Source: Chloroflexota bacterium (GTDB lineage Bacteria > Chloroflexota > DTOL01 > JACQYG01). From it: DNA of 10,161 nt. The position numbers and the translations under genes are program-made. The notes beneath the pieces are model-generated. The model was not told the DNA's origin, made no database searches, and worked only from the letters and a program-made list of their open reading frames with translations. Positions 1 to 6,810 of this stretch are shown here, in pieces (positions within the stretch are counted from its first letter, which is position 1; the number at the start of each line of letters is the position of its first letter). The stretch covers positions 1 to 10,161 of the forward strand of contig JACQYG010000150.1 of assembly GCA_016208345.1 (NCBI GenBank), read 5' to 3'.

Positions 1-14
1 AAATATAAGTGCTA

Positions 15-356
15 TCAGCACGTCAAATGTAAAGCCGCGATCACCCTACCTGCAGGCACGAGCCGGTTGTATTCCGCACAGGCCTGGCCGGTGGGGGCCA
101 CGATCACTTTAATGCCCCGGGCTCTCAGGCGCTGGATTACCGATTCCGGGACCTCCATCATCCCAGTGCTGCCCGTGCCCACGACCACTACCTGGGGGTC
201 CGCGGCCAAGGCATCGCTGAGATCCTCCCAGGAGAGCCGGTGGCCCTCCTGACGCCACCAGTGGTCCTGCACGCGGTCAGGGTAGATGATGACGTCGGCG
301 GTGTAGAGCTTCCCGCCGACCACGAGCCGCCCGAATTCATAGGACTGGATGACCAT
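15..356 (-). CDS. AAMDC / Mth938-like (DUF498) protein
   Basis: This is a complete 113-residue protein of the Mth938/AAMDC (DUF498) family, a small single-domain soluble fold found in bacteria, archaea and animals whose biochemical role is not settled. What I see: an N-terminal beta segment (IQSYEFGRLVVGGKLYTADVI, residues 3-23), the family-typical DHWWRQEGH (31-39), a Rossmann-like VVVVGTGSTGMMEV (56-69), an IKVIVAPTGQACAEYN stretch (82-97) and the characteristic end AALHLTC (107-113). The length is normal for the family and there is no signal peptide or membrane segment. It starts 16 bp after the stop of the comEA-like gene on the same strand, so the two are probably co-transcribed. No good Shine-Dalgarno precedes the ATG, which would fit translation from a shared transcript. 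Family assignment is confident; function is unknown. Confidence 0.85.
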   Translation of the reverse strand: MVIQSYEFGRLVVGGKLYTADVIIYPDRVQDHWWRQEGHRLSWEDLSDALAADPQVVVVGTGSTGMMEVPESVIQRLRARGIKVIVAPTGQACAEYNRLVPAGRVIAALHLTC

Positions 357-372
357 GTCTCGCGCAAGCAGG

Positions 373-945
373 CTATTGCACGGTGATCAATTCCTTGATC
401 CGCTCGAAAGTAGAGGAGTTGACCAGCTTTTTTTCTTTCAACTCCTCTATCCTTTGGAACGGGCCGTTCTTGTTGCGGTGTTCGATGATTCGCTGGGAAG
501 TGGTAGGCCCTATGCCGGGGAGCGAGTCCAGCTCGGCTCCCGAGGCGGTGTTGATGTTGATCAGGGCCGGTGGGCCGGACACGCCAGGGGCACTGAACCC
601 GGCGGCCTCGCCGCGCCGGGGGACGTAGACCTGCTGGCCATCGCTGAGCCTGGCGGCCAGGTTCGGCACCCTGAACTCATCCGCGTCGGGAGTAACCCCG
701 CCGGCGGCCTCTATGGCGTCTTTTACCCGATCACCTGGCTGTAGTGTATATACGTCGGGCCTGACCACGGCTCCGTTGACGAAAACCTTGATCGGCCCAG
801 GCCTGGCGGTGGGGGGCCTGGTAGGTATGAGGATCTCCAGCGGCTGAGGCTCAGGCCGGCGGAGGACGAGGACTACGCTTCCGGCCAGGACCAAGGCCAG
901 GAGAAGAACCAGAATAGGCCCCCGATACCTTTCCAGCAAGTCCAT
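373..945 (-). CDS. comEA: ComEA-like competence/DNA-binding protein (SLBB + helix-hairpin-helix)
   Basis: This 190-residue protein has the full ComEA architecture. A short cytoplasmic N-terminus leads into one membrane anchor (about residues 10-28), then a Pro-rich linker, a SLBB domain (about 51-109, IKVFVNGAVVRPDVYTL and the closing GQQVYVPRRGE), a Gly/Pro linker, and a C-terminal helix-hairpin-helix pair (about 128-189) with ININTASGAELDSLPGIG and the hairpin GIGPTTSQRIIEHR. ComEA binds double-stranded DNA outside the cytoplasmic membrane and hands it to the ComEC channel during natural transformation. No comEC is in the window, so a competence role is from family knowledge only; membrane-anchored helix-hairpin-helix proteins of this type also occur in species not known to be competent. 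GGAGG lies 6 nt before the ATG and supports the start. It lies 60 bp after the cation transporter gene and 16 bp before the AAMDC gene, all on one strand. Confidence 0.9.
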   Translation of the reverse strand: MDLLERYRGPILVLLLALVLAGSVVLVLRRPEPQPLEILIPTRPPTARPGPIKVFVNGAVVRPDVYTLQPGDRVKDAIEAAGGVTPDADEFRVPNLAARLSDGQQVYVPRRGEAAGFSAPGVSGPPALININTASGAELDSLPGIGPTTSQRIIEHRNKNGPFQRIEELKEKKLVNSSTFERIKELITVQ

Positions 946-1005
946 CCTGTGCCTCCACCGCCATGACGATTTCCCAAGGGATAGAACCAGCGATCGGGAG
1001 CTGGG

Positions 1006-2421
1006 TTACGCCACCTCTTGGCGAAGAGGCTCTGTGTGCACGATCACCCGTTCCACGTCGGGCATCTTGTTCATCAAGCGGCGTTCCACCTCAGTGGAGA
1101 CCTGGTGAACCTGGGCCATGGACAGCTCCTCATCCAGGGTGCAATGCATGGATACAGCCAGATTGCCGTTGACCTTTCTCAAGATGACCGCATGGCAGTC
1201 CCGCAGCCCCGGCACCTCCAGGGCAGTGGCCCGGATCTCCCGCACCACCGCTGGCATCCGGGCGGTGACGTCCTCGCCCTCGACCACTTCGGTATCGCGG
1301 GATTCGATATGGGTGTTGAGCTCCACGATGGATGGAATGCCGCTCTTGATGTCTTCCTCCAAGAGGCTGGCTATTTGGTGGGCTTGTCTCAGGTTCAGGT
1401 GCTGGTCCACCTCCAGGTGCAGGTCCACGTGCAATTTGCGGTGGGATTCATGCACCGAGACGTTGTGGACGTAGAGCTGACGCTTGCCGGCGATGGAGCG
1501 GAGGCGGGCGACGATGGATTCCTCCTGGGTCTCAGCCGGATCTGTGTGCACCACCACGTCCACATTGGGCAGGAACTCGTGGACCTTACGCTCCACCGCC
1601 AGGGCCACGGCGTGGGCGGTCTCAAAGGAGATAGTACGGCCCACCGAGATGTTCATGTCCACGAAGGTCTGAGTGCCCGATCGTCGCACCCGGAGGCGGT
1701 CGCACTTCTCGACGCCGGGGATCTGTTCCACCTGGGCGGCGAGGTGCTCTGCTAGGCCCTCCGGGGCCCGATCCAGCAGCACGTCCACTGTTCGTCTCCC
1801 CAGTCGCCAGCTGGCGACGATGACGATGGCGGCCACACCCAGGGCAGCCAGTGGGTCGGCCCTGGTCCAGCCGAAGCGGACGAAGGCCAGGCCCACGATG
1901 ACCACCAGCGAGCTCAGTACGTCGCTGGAGAAGTGCAGGGCGTCGGCCTCCAGGGCCTGGCTGCCATACTTCCGGGCCACGCGGGAGAGGGCCTGGGTCC
2001 GCGATACGTTGATGGCTATAGCGAGCACCATGACCCCAAAGCCCCAGACGTTGGCCTCCACCGGCACCTCATACACCAGGAGGCGTTGCAGGGCCTCGTA
2101 GATAATCCAGAGGCAGGTGACGAACAGGAGGGCGGTCTCAATGAGGGCGGAGAGGCTCTCCACCTTGCCGTGGCCGTAGAGGTGTTCCTGGTCCGGCGGC
2201 CGGTCTGAGACCCGCACTGCGAAGTAGGTGACGAAGGCGGCCACCAGGTCCAGGGCAGAGTGGGCCGCCTCAGAGATGATGCCCAGGCTGCCGGTGGCGT
2301 AGCCCGCGATGAGCTTCACCACGGTCAAAAAAACCGCGGCGGCCACGGAGCTCAGGGCCACGGTCTTTTTTTCTTGTTCCGCTTGCGTTATGGTCACCGA
2401 CGTTGGATGTCCCGCTTCCAT
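1006..2421 (-). CDS. Cation diffusion facilitator transporter with three tandem ZT-dimer domains
   Basis: This 471-residue protein is a cation diffusion facilitator (CDF), a proton-coupled exporter of divalent metals such as Zn2+ in the cytoplasmic membrane. The membrane part covers about residues 20-205. Putative transport-site residues are His54 and Asp58 (SEAAHSALD) in the second helix and His163 and Asp167 (ADALHFSSD) in the fifth. This His-Asp/His-Asp arrangement is typical of zinc-type CDFs. The conserved loop YGHGKVE lies at 82-88. The cytoplasmic tail is unusual: most CDFs have one ZT-dimer domain and end near 300 residues, whereas here three homologous copies can be read at about 219-297, 299-376 and 392-468. 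Each has the pattern of a V-D/S-M/L strand, an amphipathic helix containing a His, and a closing strand ending H-T/I-D/E. The Shine-Dalgarno is weak (AGTAAAGA). Metal specificity cannot be fixed from sequence. Confidence 0.92.
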   Translation of the reverse strand: MEAGHPTSVTITQAEQEKKTVALSSVAAAVFLTVVKLIAGYATGSLGIISEAAHSALDLVAAFVTYFAVRVSDRPPDQEHLYGHGKVESLSALIETALLFVTCLWIIYEALQRLLVYEVPVEANVWGFGVMVLAIAINVSRTQALSRVARKYGSQALEADALHFSSDVLSSLVVIVGLAFVRFGWTRADPLAALGVAAIVIVASWRLGRRTVDVLLDRAPEGLAEHLAAQVEQIPGVEKCDRLRVRRSGTQTFVDMNISVGRTISFETAHAVALAVERKVHEFLPNVDVVVHTDPAETQEESIVARLRSIAGKRQLYVHNVSVHESHRKLHVDLHLEVDQHLNLRQAHQIASLLEEDIKSGIPSIVELNTHIESRDTEVVEGEDVTARMPAVVREIRATALEVPGLRDCHAVILRKVNGNLAVSMHCTLDEELSMAQVHQVSTEVERRLMNKMPDVERVIVHTEPLRQEVA

Positions 2422-2496
2422 TCTTTACTAGTCAAGAAACGCCTTGCCCCGGAGATTCGGTACTGGTGCCCAGATGAGAGAGACGTCTTTGGCCAG

Positions 2497-2519
2497 GCCG
2501 GCCCTTATCCCTGGCCGGC
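2497..2519 (-). terminator. GC-rich hairpin at the end of the polysaccharide operon
   Basis: A perfect 7-bp inverted repeat (GCCGGCC / GGCCGGC) with a 9-nt loop overlaps the stop codon of the CpsD-type gene. It could fold in the transcript and slow or stop transcription at the operon end. No U-tract follows it on either strand, so it is not a standard intrinsic terminator. It may be 3'-end stabilising structure, a Rho-assisted site, or chance in GC-rich sequence. Confidence 0.3.
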
Positions 2520-3191
2520 GTAATAACGGTACAGGCTGGCTTCCAGCTTCACGTTGTTCAGCACCACGCCCAGGACGTTGGCGTTCACCTTGTCCAGCAA
2601 GAGCTTCGCTCGCCTGGCCAGGTCGCGCTTGGTCTTGCCAGCGTTTACCACCAGCAATACGCCGTCTACCTTAGAGGCCAGCACCGCCGCATCGGTCACG
2701 GCGATTATTGGTGGGGCATCGAAGAGAACCATGTCGGCCTGATCCTTCAGAAACGCGATGATCTCCCCCATACGCCGGGAGCCCAGCAACTCCGATGGGT
2801 TGGGCGGCAGCGGCCCGCTGGCCAACAGGCGCAGGTTAGGCACTGCCGTATCCTGGAATGAGGCCCTCTCCATGGGAGCGTTGCCCACCATCATGGAGGT
2901 CAGTCCGTTGATATTGCTCAAGCCGAAGAGTTGGTGCTGGCTGGGGCGCCTCAGGTCGCAGTCGGCCACCACCGTGCGCAGGCCGGATTGGGCCATGGTC
3001 ACTGCCAGGTTGGCCAGGACGGTGCTCTTCCCCTCCCCAGGGTCGGTGCTGGTGACCAGGATGGTCTTGAGCGGCCGGTCCAGGCTGGAAAACTGGATGT
3101 TTGTCCTCAGTGTCCGAAAGGCCTCGCTGACCGGCGACCGAGGGTTGGTTACAGTGACCAGGTTCAGCCTGGGAAGGGGTTCATCTACCAA
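2505..3191 (-). CDS. CpsD/CapB-type bacterial tyrosine kinase (BY-kinase)
   Basis: This 228-residue cytoplasmic ATPase of the MinD/ParA-like BY-kinase family autophosphorylates on C-terminal tyrosines when activated by a CpsC/YveK-type membrane partner, and so controls polymerisation or export of surface polysaccharide. Numbering from the TTG start, I see the oligomerisation motif ExxRxxR (E23, R26, R29), Walker A DPGEGKST (50-57), Walker A' VVADCDLRRP (74-83), Walker B MVLFDAPP (154-161), and a short tyrosine cluster YRYY (Y221, Y223, Y224) at the end. The TTG is preferred because AAGGAGG sits 7 nt upstream and the protein then begins close to the conserved NPRSPVSEAFRTLRTN region, as relatives do. 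An in-frame ATG at 3239 would add 16 residues but has no ribosome site at a useful distance. It is the last gene after three YveK-like genes, its probable activators. Confidence 0.9.
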   Translation of the reverse strand: MVDEPLPRLNLVTVTNPRSPVSEAFRTLRTNIQFSSLDRPLKTILVTSTDPGEGKSTVLANLAVTMAQSGLRTVVADCDLRRPSQHQLFGLSNINGLTSMMVGNAPMERASFQDTAVPNLRLLASGPLPPNPSELLGSRRMGEIIAFLKDQADMVLFDAPPIIAVTDAAVLASKVDGVLLVVNAGKTKRDLARRAKLLLDKVNANVLGVVLNNVKLEASLYRYYAGQG

Positions 3192-3198
3192 TTGCTTG

Positions 3199-3205
3199 CC
3201 TCCTT
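3199..3205 (-). promoter_or_regulatory. Ribosome binding site that decides a TTG start
   Basis: The minus strand reads AAGGAGG here, followed by a 7-nt spacer and a TTG in the frame of the tyrosine kinase. Nothing comparable precedes the upstream ATG at 3239, whose nearest purine-rich stretch (AGGTGAGG) is about 17 nt or more away. Confidence 0.75.
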
Positions 3206-3258
3206 GAATAGCTAGCTCCTGATGCGAAAGGCAAACCATCGTTGCGGGCGGAACGGCC

Positions 3259-3915
3259 TCACCTGGATGAGCTGGGGATGGATCCCAGCGTGGTCAAGCC
3301 CACGTGACGTTCCACGTCCTCGGCGTTCTTCAAGCTGTCGTCCAGGTATTCCAGAGCCACAGCCACCAGGCCACCCACGATCAGGCCCAGCAGGGTCCCG
3401 GCCAGGGCATTGACCCTGGTCCTGGGCCGATTGAGTTCCGCGGGAGAAGCGGCGTCGTATATCTCGACACTGATGCGATCGCGGGGGTCTATATCCTTGT
3501 TGCGGTTATTGTAGCGGTCGGCAAAGGCCTTGGCCCAGGTGTCGGCCACGGCCCGGGCCGTGCCGGCATCGGGGTCATCCACGCTTAGCTGGATCACGTA
3601 CTTGCCTTCCTCGGTGCCCACTCTGGCCCGGCGCAGGAGGGTCTGTGCCGTGACCGTCAGCCCCCGTTGTTGGATCACCTCTTCAGCCAGGCTAGGAGCC
3701 TGCAGCCGGAGGCTCAACTGCCCCATCATGAGCTTGCCGGCCTCGGTGAGGCCGAAGTCATACCGCGCCGGCCGCATCAACAGCTTCACCGTAGAGCGAA
3801 ACATGGGCGTTTGCAGCTTGCTGGTGATCACCGCTCCGGCGCAAGCGCCGACCGCCACCAGGACAATGATCCAGCCGCGTTTCGTCAAAAGGTGATACAG
3901 GCTTTTGATATCCAT
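3259..3915 (-). CDS. CpsC/YveK/Wzz-type chain-length regulator, copy B
   Basis: This 218-residue inner-membrane protein of the Wzz/CpsC/YveK family is a likely activator of the adjacent tyrosine kinase and regulator of polysaccharide chain length. It has the expected layout: a short cytoplasmic start, a membrane helix (about 14-31), an extracellular alpha/beta domain, a pre-membrane Pro motif SPAELNRP (157-164), a second membrane helix (about 168-188) and a cytoplasmic tail EYLDDSLKNAEDVE (189-202) ending GLTTLGSIP. In family members this tail contacts and switches on the kinase. Aligned without gaps to the next gene upstream it is about 53% identical (116 of 218 positions by hand count), so the two arose by tandem duplication. 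Its ATG lies 2 bp after that gene's stop, with GAAGGA as ribosome site, so translation is probably coupled. The kinase gene follows downstream. Confidence 0.9.
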   Translation of the reverse strand: MDIKSLYHLLTKRGWIIVLVAVGACAGAVITSKLQTPMFRSTVKLLMRPARYDFGLTEAGKLMMGQLSLRLQAPSLAEEVIQQRGLTVTAQTLLRRARVGTEEGKYVIQLSVDDPDAGTARAVADTWAKAFADRYNNRNKDIDPRDRISVEIYDAASPAELNRPRTRVNALAGTLLGLIVGGLVAVALEYLDDSLKNAEDVERHVGLTTLGSIPSSSR

Positions 3916-3917
3916 CG

Positions 3918-4580
3918 TTAGTCCTTCTCAACAGCTAACGGGATGGCGCCCAGGGTGGTGAGGCCGACGTAGCGTTCCACATCCTCCGGGGCTTTCAGGG
4001 TATCGTCCAGATACTCCAGGCCGAACGCCAGAAAGATGCCCAAAAGCAACCCCCCCAGGGTGGCCACGACCACGTTCGTGAGCAGCTTCGGGCGATTCAG
4101 CTCTGCAGGGGTCGCTTTGTCGTAGATCTCCACGTCCACCCGATCCCGACGGTCCACCTCCAGGCTACGGGCATTGTAGCGGTCCACAAACGCCCGAGCC
4201 CAGGCGCTGGCGATCATCTGGGCCCTTTCCGGGTCCGGGTTGTCCACGCTGAGGTTAATGACGTATTTGTCCTCTTCGTTGGACACCCTGGTGTGGCTCA
4301 GGAGAGCCAGGGCTGGCACGTCCAGCCGCAGCCCCTGACTGACCTCCTCGGCCAGGTTTGGCGACTGCAATTCCAGGCTGAGCTGCCCCAGGAGGTTTTT
4401 GCCCGCCAGGCTAACCCCTAGCTCATACCGCGCCGGCACCACCAGGAGCCTGATGCTGGATCGATAGATGGGCACCTGCACTCTGGTGAGAGCCGCTGCG
4501 CCCAATAGGCCGGCCAGGGCCATAAGCACCACGAGCCAGCCACGTTTCATCAATATCGCCGCATAGCTTCTCAGTTGCAT
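3918..4580 (-). CDS. CpsC/YveK/Wzz-type chain-length regulator, copy A
   Basis: This 220-residue protein is the tandem paralogue of the following gene, with the same domain order: a membrane helix at about 14-31, an extracellular domain, the Pro motif TPAELNRP (157-164), a second helix at about 168-188, and a cytoplasmic tail EYLDDTLKAPEDVE leading to GLTTLGAIP. The best-conserved segments between the copies are LAEEV (76-80), the KYVI strand (105-108), EIYD..(S/T)PAELNRP and the whole tail. The first membrane helix and the extreme C-terminus differ most. This suggests both copies keep the kinase-contacting tail while their membrane and extracellular parts are free to diverge, perhaps forming mixed oligomers. 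The Shine-Dalgarno is weak (AAGG, 8 nt before ATG). It lies 45 bp downstream of the third family member. Assignment to the family is firm; separate roles for the copies are not shown. Confidence 0.9.
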   Translation of the reverse strand: MQLRSYAAILMKRGWLVVLMALAGLLGAAALTRVQVPIYRSSIRLLVVPARYELGVSLAGKNLLGQLSLELQSPNLAEEVSQGLRLDVPALALLSHTRVSNEEDKYVINLSVDNPDPERAQMIASAWARAFVDRYNARSLEVDRRDRVDVEIYDKATPAELNRPKLLTNVVVATLGGLLLGIFLAFGLEYLDDTLKAPEDVERYVGLTTLGAIPLAVEKD

Positions 4581-4625
4581 AAGATGTGCCTTGTCACCCT
4601 TTTAGCATCCCTATTTCCGCGAGAG

Positions 4626-5342
4626 CTACCCCAGGCGGCTTTTGCGGATCAGGAGCCTCCGCCACCGGGAGGGCCGGGATGGTATCTCTGCCAATACCCT
4701 AAACCCCAATGACTCAAGGTCGGCCGAGGTGCGAACGGATTCGTCCAGGTAATCGAGCAAAAAGGCCAACCCCACTCCGGCCGCCAATCCCAGTAGCACG
4801 CGCAGTGGCAAGTCAAGTTTCTCTTTGAATCCCCCGGAGACCAGGGTCGCAGGGTTCACCTCCAGAACGCTTATGGCGGCATTGCTGGAGCCGAGTTGTG
4901 CGAAGAAGCGACCGCCCTCCTCTTGAAGCACCGAGGCCACGGCCTGGGCCACCTGGGTAGCCAGGTTGGCGTCGGCCATGGTGACGGTTATGGTCAGGAT
5001 GCGATGGAGTTTCTTGGGGCTGGTGGCCCCCATGATCGCCGCTGGTGGCACTGGGCTCCCTATCCGGCTGCTCACCGCCTGGGCAAAGCCCTGACTCTTC
5101 ACCACCTCCGCCAGGTCGTCGGCGAGGTACTCCGCCGTGAGCCACGTGTAATAATTATCGTAGGTATAAAATCGGCCCACCCCGGCTTCGGGGCTTATGC
5201 CCACCGCCAGCCGCGTGGAGGCCTGATATTGCAGGGTCCGGGTCGGCCTCACCAGGACGCTTGCCACCAGGGTCAAGAGCGCCAGCCCCAGGACCACCCA
5301 GGCCCGGCGCCAAAGGATGTCCCAGTACTGCCTCAGTTCCAT
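4626..5342 (-). CDS. Divergent Wzz/CpsC-type polysaccharide chain-length protein, first gene of the operon
   Basis: This 238-residue protein has the Wzz-like two-helix topology: MELRQYWDILWRRAW leads into a membrane helix (about 14-31), then an extracellular region with an aromatic stretch FYTYDNYYTW (58-67), a second helix (about 178-197), and a tail DYLDESVRTSADLESLG (197-213) followed by VLAEIPSR. The tail is recognisably related to the EYLDD..EDVE..G..TLG.IP tail of its neighbours, but the extracellular part is different and the SPAELNRP motif is not evident; VNPATLVS (162-169) stands in that position. It ends in a basic stretch, RWRRLLIRKSR. The reading frame stays open for another 105 codons upstream, but that part is low-complexity Gly/Ala/Arg sequence inside the coiled-coil gene, and a strong promoter lies between it and this ATG, so the start at 5342 is preferred. 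AGGA lies 4 nt before the ATG. Confidence 0.85.
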   Translation of the reverse strand: MELRQYWDILWRRAWVVLGLALLTLVASVLVRPTRTLQYQASTRLAVGISPEAGVGRFYTYDNYYTWLTAEYLADDLAEVVKSQGFAQAVSSRIGSPVPPAAIMGATSPKKLHRILTITVTMADANLATQVAQAVASVLQEEGGRFFAQLGSSNAAISVLEVNPATLVSGGFKEKLDLPLRVLLGLAAGVGLAFLLDYLDESVRTSADLESLGFRVLAEIPSRPSRWRRLLIRKSRLG

Positions 5343-5363
5343 TGGGTCCTGCCTTTCGGCGAG

Positions 5364-5393
5364 AGTATAACAGAAGCCCCTTGAGGGTGTCAA
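5364..5393 (-). promoter_or_regulatory. Strong sigma70-type promoter of the polysaccharide operon
   Basis: On the minus strand TTGACA (5393-5388) and TATACT (5369-5364) are separated by 18 nt, with TG one base before the -10 box (extended -10). The expected start of transcription is near 5357, giving a leader of about 15 nt to the ATG at 5342. The -35 box overlaps the TGA stop of the coiled-coil gene. This is the best promoter match in the window and fixes the first gene of the operon. Confidence 0.8.
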
Positions 5394-6709
5394 TGAACCG
5401 CATCCTCCCATTCCTTTATCTCTTGCTGCAGGTGAGCCAGGCTTCGCCGTCTCTGCATCTCGAAGAGCTCGGCCAACGCTTCCACCCGTCGCTGCAGGTA
5501 GCGCCGATCCTCCTCCCATTGCTTGACCTGGCTGGTCAAGAGGGCCCCTTGCTCCCGCTGCACTAGGGTCAGTTGCTCGAGATCGGCGCCCTGCTCTAGA
5601 GTTCGCCGCTCGGTAGCCTCGGCCAGAAGCTGTAGTGCCGGGACCTCCCGGGCCCAACGGTCCTCCGTCAGCGCCTCCAGTTGCGCCAGGCGCTCCTGGT
5701 TTTGTTTCAAATCCTCCCCCATCCGGGTCAGCTGGCTCACCTGCTCCATGGCACTGTCCAGCTTCTCCGCTAAGATTTGAACCTTTTCTCTCAGTTCTCG
5801 ATTCTGGCGCACGAGCTCTTCGACGTATTGGCGCAAGGCGGTCAGCTCGCCGATGTCCTGGGTCTGTTGCTTGGCGTAATGCTTCAAGACGCCACTGATC
5901 TCCACTGTACGCTGATAGAGGTTCTCCTCCCGGGTCTGGATTTTGCTGATCTCCTGCCTGCTCTGGGCCACCTCCGTGGCCAAGAGGCGTACCTGGCTGG
6001 AGGCGCGTTCCAGTGCCTGCCTCACTTCATCCACTGCTCTAGTCAATTCCGTGCGCCAATGATCCACGTCGCCTCGGAGCAAGGCCAGGGCCTGCGTCAA
6101 CTGGGCCTGCTGGTTCCGGAGCGTTTCCCCGATGGGTTCTAATGCTCGCAATCGTTCCATAGTCCCCACGCGCTCGGATTCCACCTGCCCCAGGCGCTCG
6201 GCCAGGGAAAGGACCTGCTTGGTCAAGGCCTCCACGTTAGAGGCCAAGGCAGCCAGAGACGCGATGCTTCGTTTTGTGTCCTCGGCGTGGAGCGCCAACC
6301 TGCCCTCCAGAGAGTCGCAGCGCTTGCCCAGTGCGTCCAGGGCCAGGCGTAGCTCCGCCTGTGCCTTGGCCCCTTGCTCCTGCTCCAAGCGCTTTAACTC
6401 CAGGGCTTTTGTCTCTTCCTCCTGGCGCCGCCGCTCTCGCTCCTCCCAATGGGCCAGTTGGCCCTTGATCGGGGTGATCTCCAACTCCAGGGAGCGCCAC
6501 CTCTCGATCTGTTCCTGGGCGGCCTTCAGTGCCACCTGGATTTCCCTGAGCCGGCCCTCCATGTTTTGACTGCTGGCCAGTTGGCTGTCCAGCTTCTGGT
6601 GCAAAAGCGTGATCTCGGCGCGGTCTTTGCGGTGCTCTTCGTCCAGCCACGCCACCAGCCTGGCCAGCCCTTCCAGGGTGATCTCTTTGCTGAGCGTCGG
6701 TCTCTCCAT
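5390..6709 (-). CDS. Long coiled-coil protein of unknown function
   Basis: I do not recognise a named family. The 439-residue product is almost entirely Glu, Gln, Leu, Arg and Ala in heptad-like spacing from about residue 15 to the end, for example RLREIQVALKAAQEQIERW and LYQRTVEISGVLKHYAKQQT, with few Pro or Gly residues to break it. It has no signal peptide, no membrane helix, and no Walker or hinge motif, so it is not an SMC/Rad50 ATPase despite superficial likeness. Likely a soluble elongated scaffold or tether. The ATG at 6709 is chosen because GAGGAAGG lies 6 nt upstream. The frame extends 37 codons further up, but that stretch is Pro/Arg/Cys-rich and reaches back to the -10 box of the proposed promoter. 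It ends exactly where the polysaccharide promoter begins, so read-through into that operon is possible. A structural role near the envelope is only a guess from position. Confidence 0.8.
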   Translation of the reverse strand: MERPTLSKEITLEGLARLVAWLDEEHRKDRAEITLLHQKLDSQLASSQNMEGRLREIQVALKAAQEQIERWRSLELEITPIKGQLAHWEERERRRQEEETKALELKRLEQEQGAKAQAELRLALDALGKRCDSLEGRLALHAEDTKRSIASLAALASNVEALTKQVLSLAERLGQVESERVGTMERLRALEPIGETLRNQQAQLTQALALLRGDVDHWRTELTRAVDEVRQALERASSQVRLLATEVAQSRQEISKIQTREENLYQRTVEISGVLKHYAKQQTQDIGELTALRQYVEELVRQNRELREKVQILAEKLDSAMEQVSQLTRMGEDLKQNQERLAQLEALTEDRWAREVPALQLLAEATERRTLEQGADLEQLTLVQREQGALLTSQVKQWEEDRRYLQRRVEALAELFEMQRRRSLAHLQQEIKEWEDAVH

Positions 6710-6715
6710 ATTCGG

Positions 6716-6723
6716 CCTTCCTC
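6716..6723 (-). promoter_or_regulatory. Ribosome binding site of the coiled-coil gene
   Basis: GAGGAAGG on the minus strand lies 6 nt before the ATG at 6709. It supports that internal start over the upstream in-frame ATG at 6820. Confidence 0.7.
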
Positions 6724-6728
6724 TTTTT

Positions 6729-6745
6729 GGGTTGGGTGGGGAGGG
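6729..6745 (+). other. G-quadruplex motif in the coiled-coil gene leader
   Basis: Four G-runs (GGG, GGG, GGGG, GGG) are separated by loops of 2, 1 and 1 nt, a canonical tight G4 pattern. It is on the strand that serves as template for the coiled-coil gene, between its proposed transcription start and its ribosome binding site. The transcript itself would carry the C-rich complement. Confidence 0.6.
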
Positions 6746-6810
6746 TCTACAGGGCCTCACCCTAGGCGTCCCTGAGTTGAAACAGGGGCAGGGGAGAAGC
6801 AGGCGAGCCA

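Noticed and set aside
1018..1755. A 245-codon plus-strand frame opposite the CDF gene
   Set aside because: Its His/Val/Gln/Asp repeats are the antisense image of the CDF tail; the minus-strand frame has clear CDF motifs.
2422..2504. Promoter for the CDF gene in the 83-bp gap before it
   Set aside because: TTGACT occurs on the minus strand but lies only about 11 nt from the ATG, with no -10 box in a workable position, so it cannot serve as a -35 for this gene.
5343..5657. A 105-codon N-terminal extension of the first Wzz-like gene
   Set aside because: It lies inside the coiled-coil gene in another frame, is low-complexity Gly/Ala/Arg/Pro, and is separated from the family's normal start by a strong promoter at 5364-5393.
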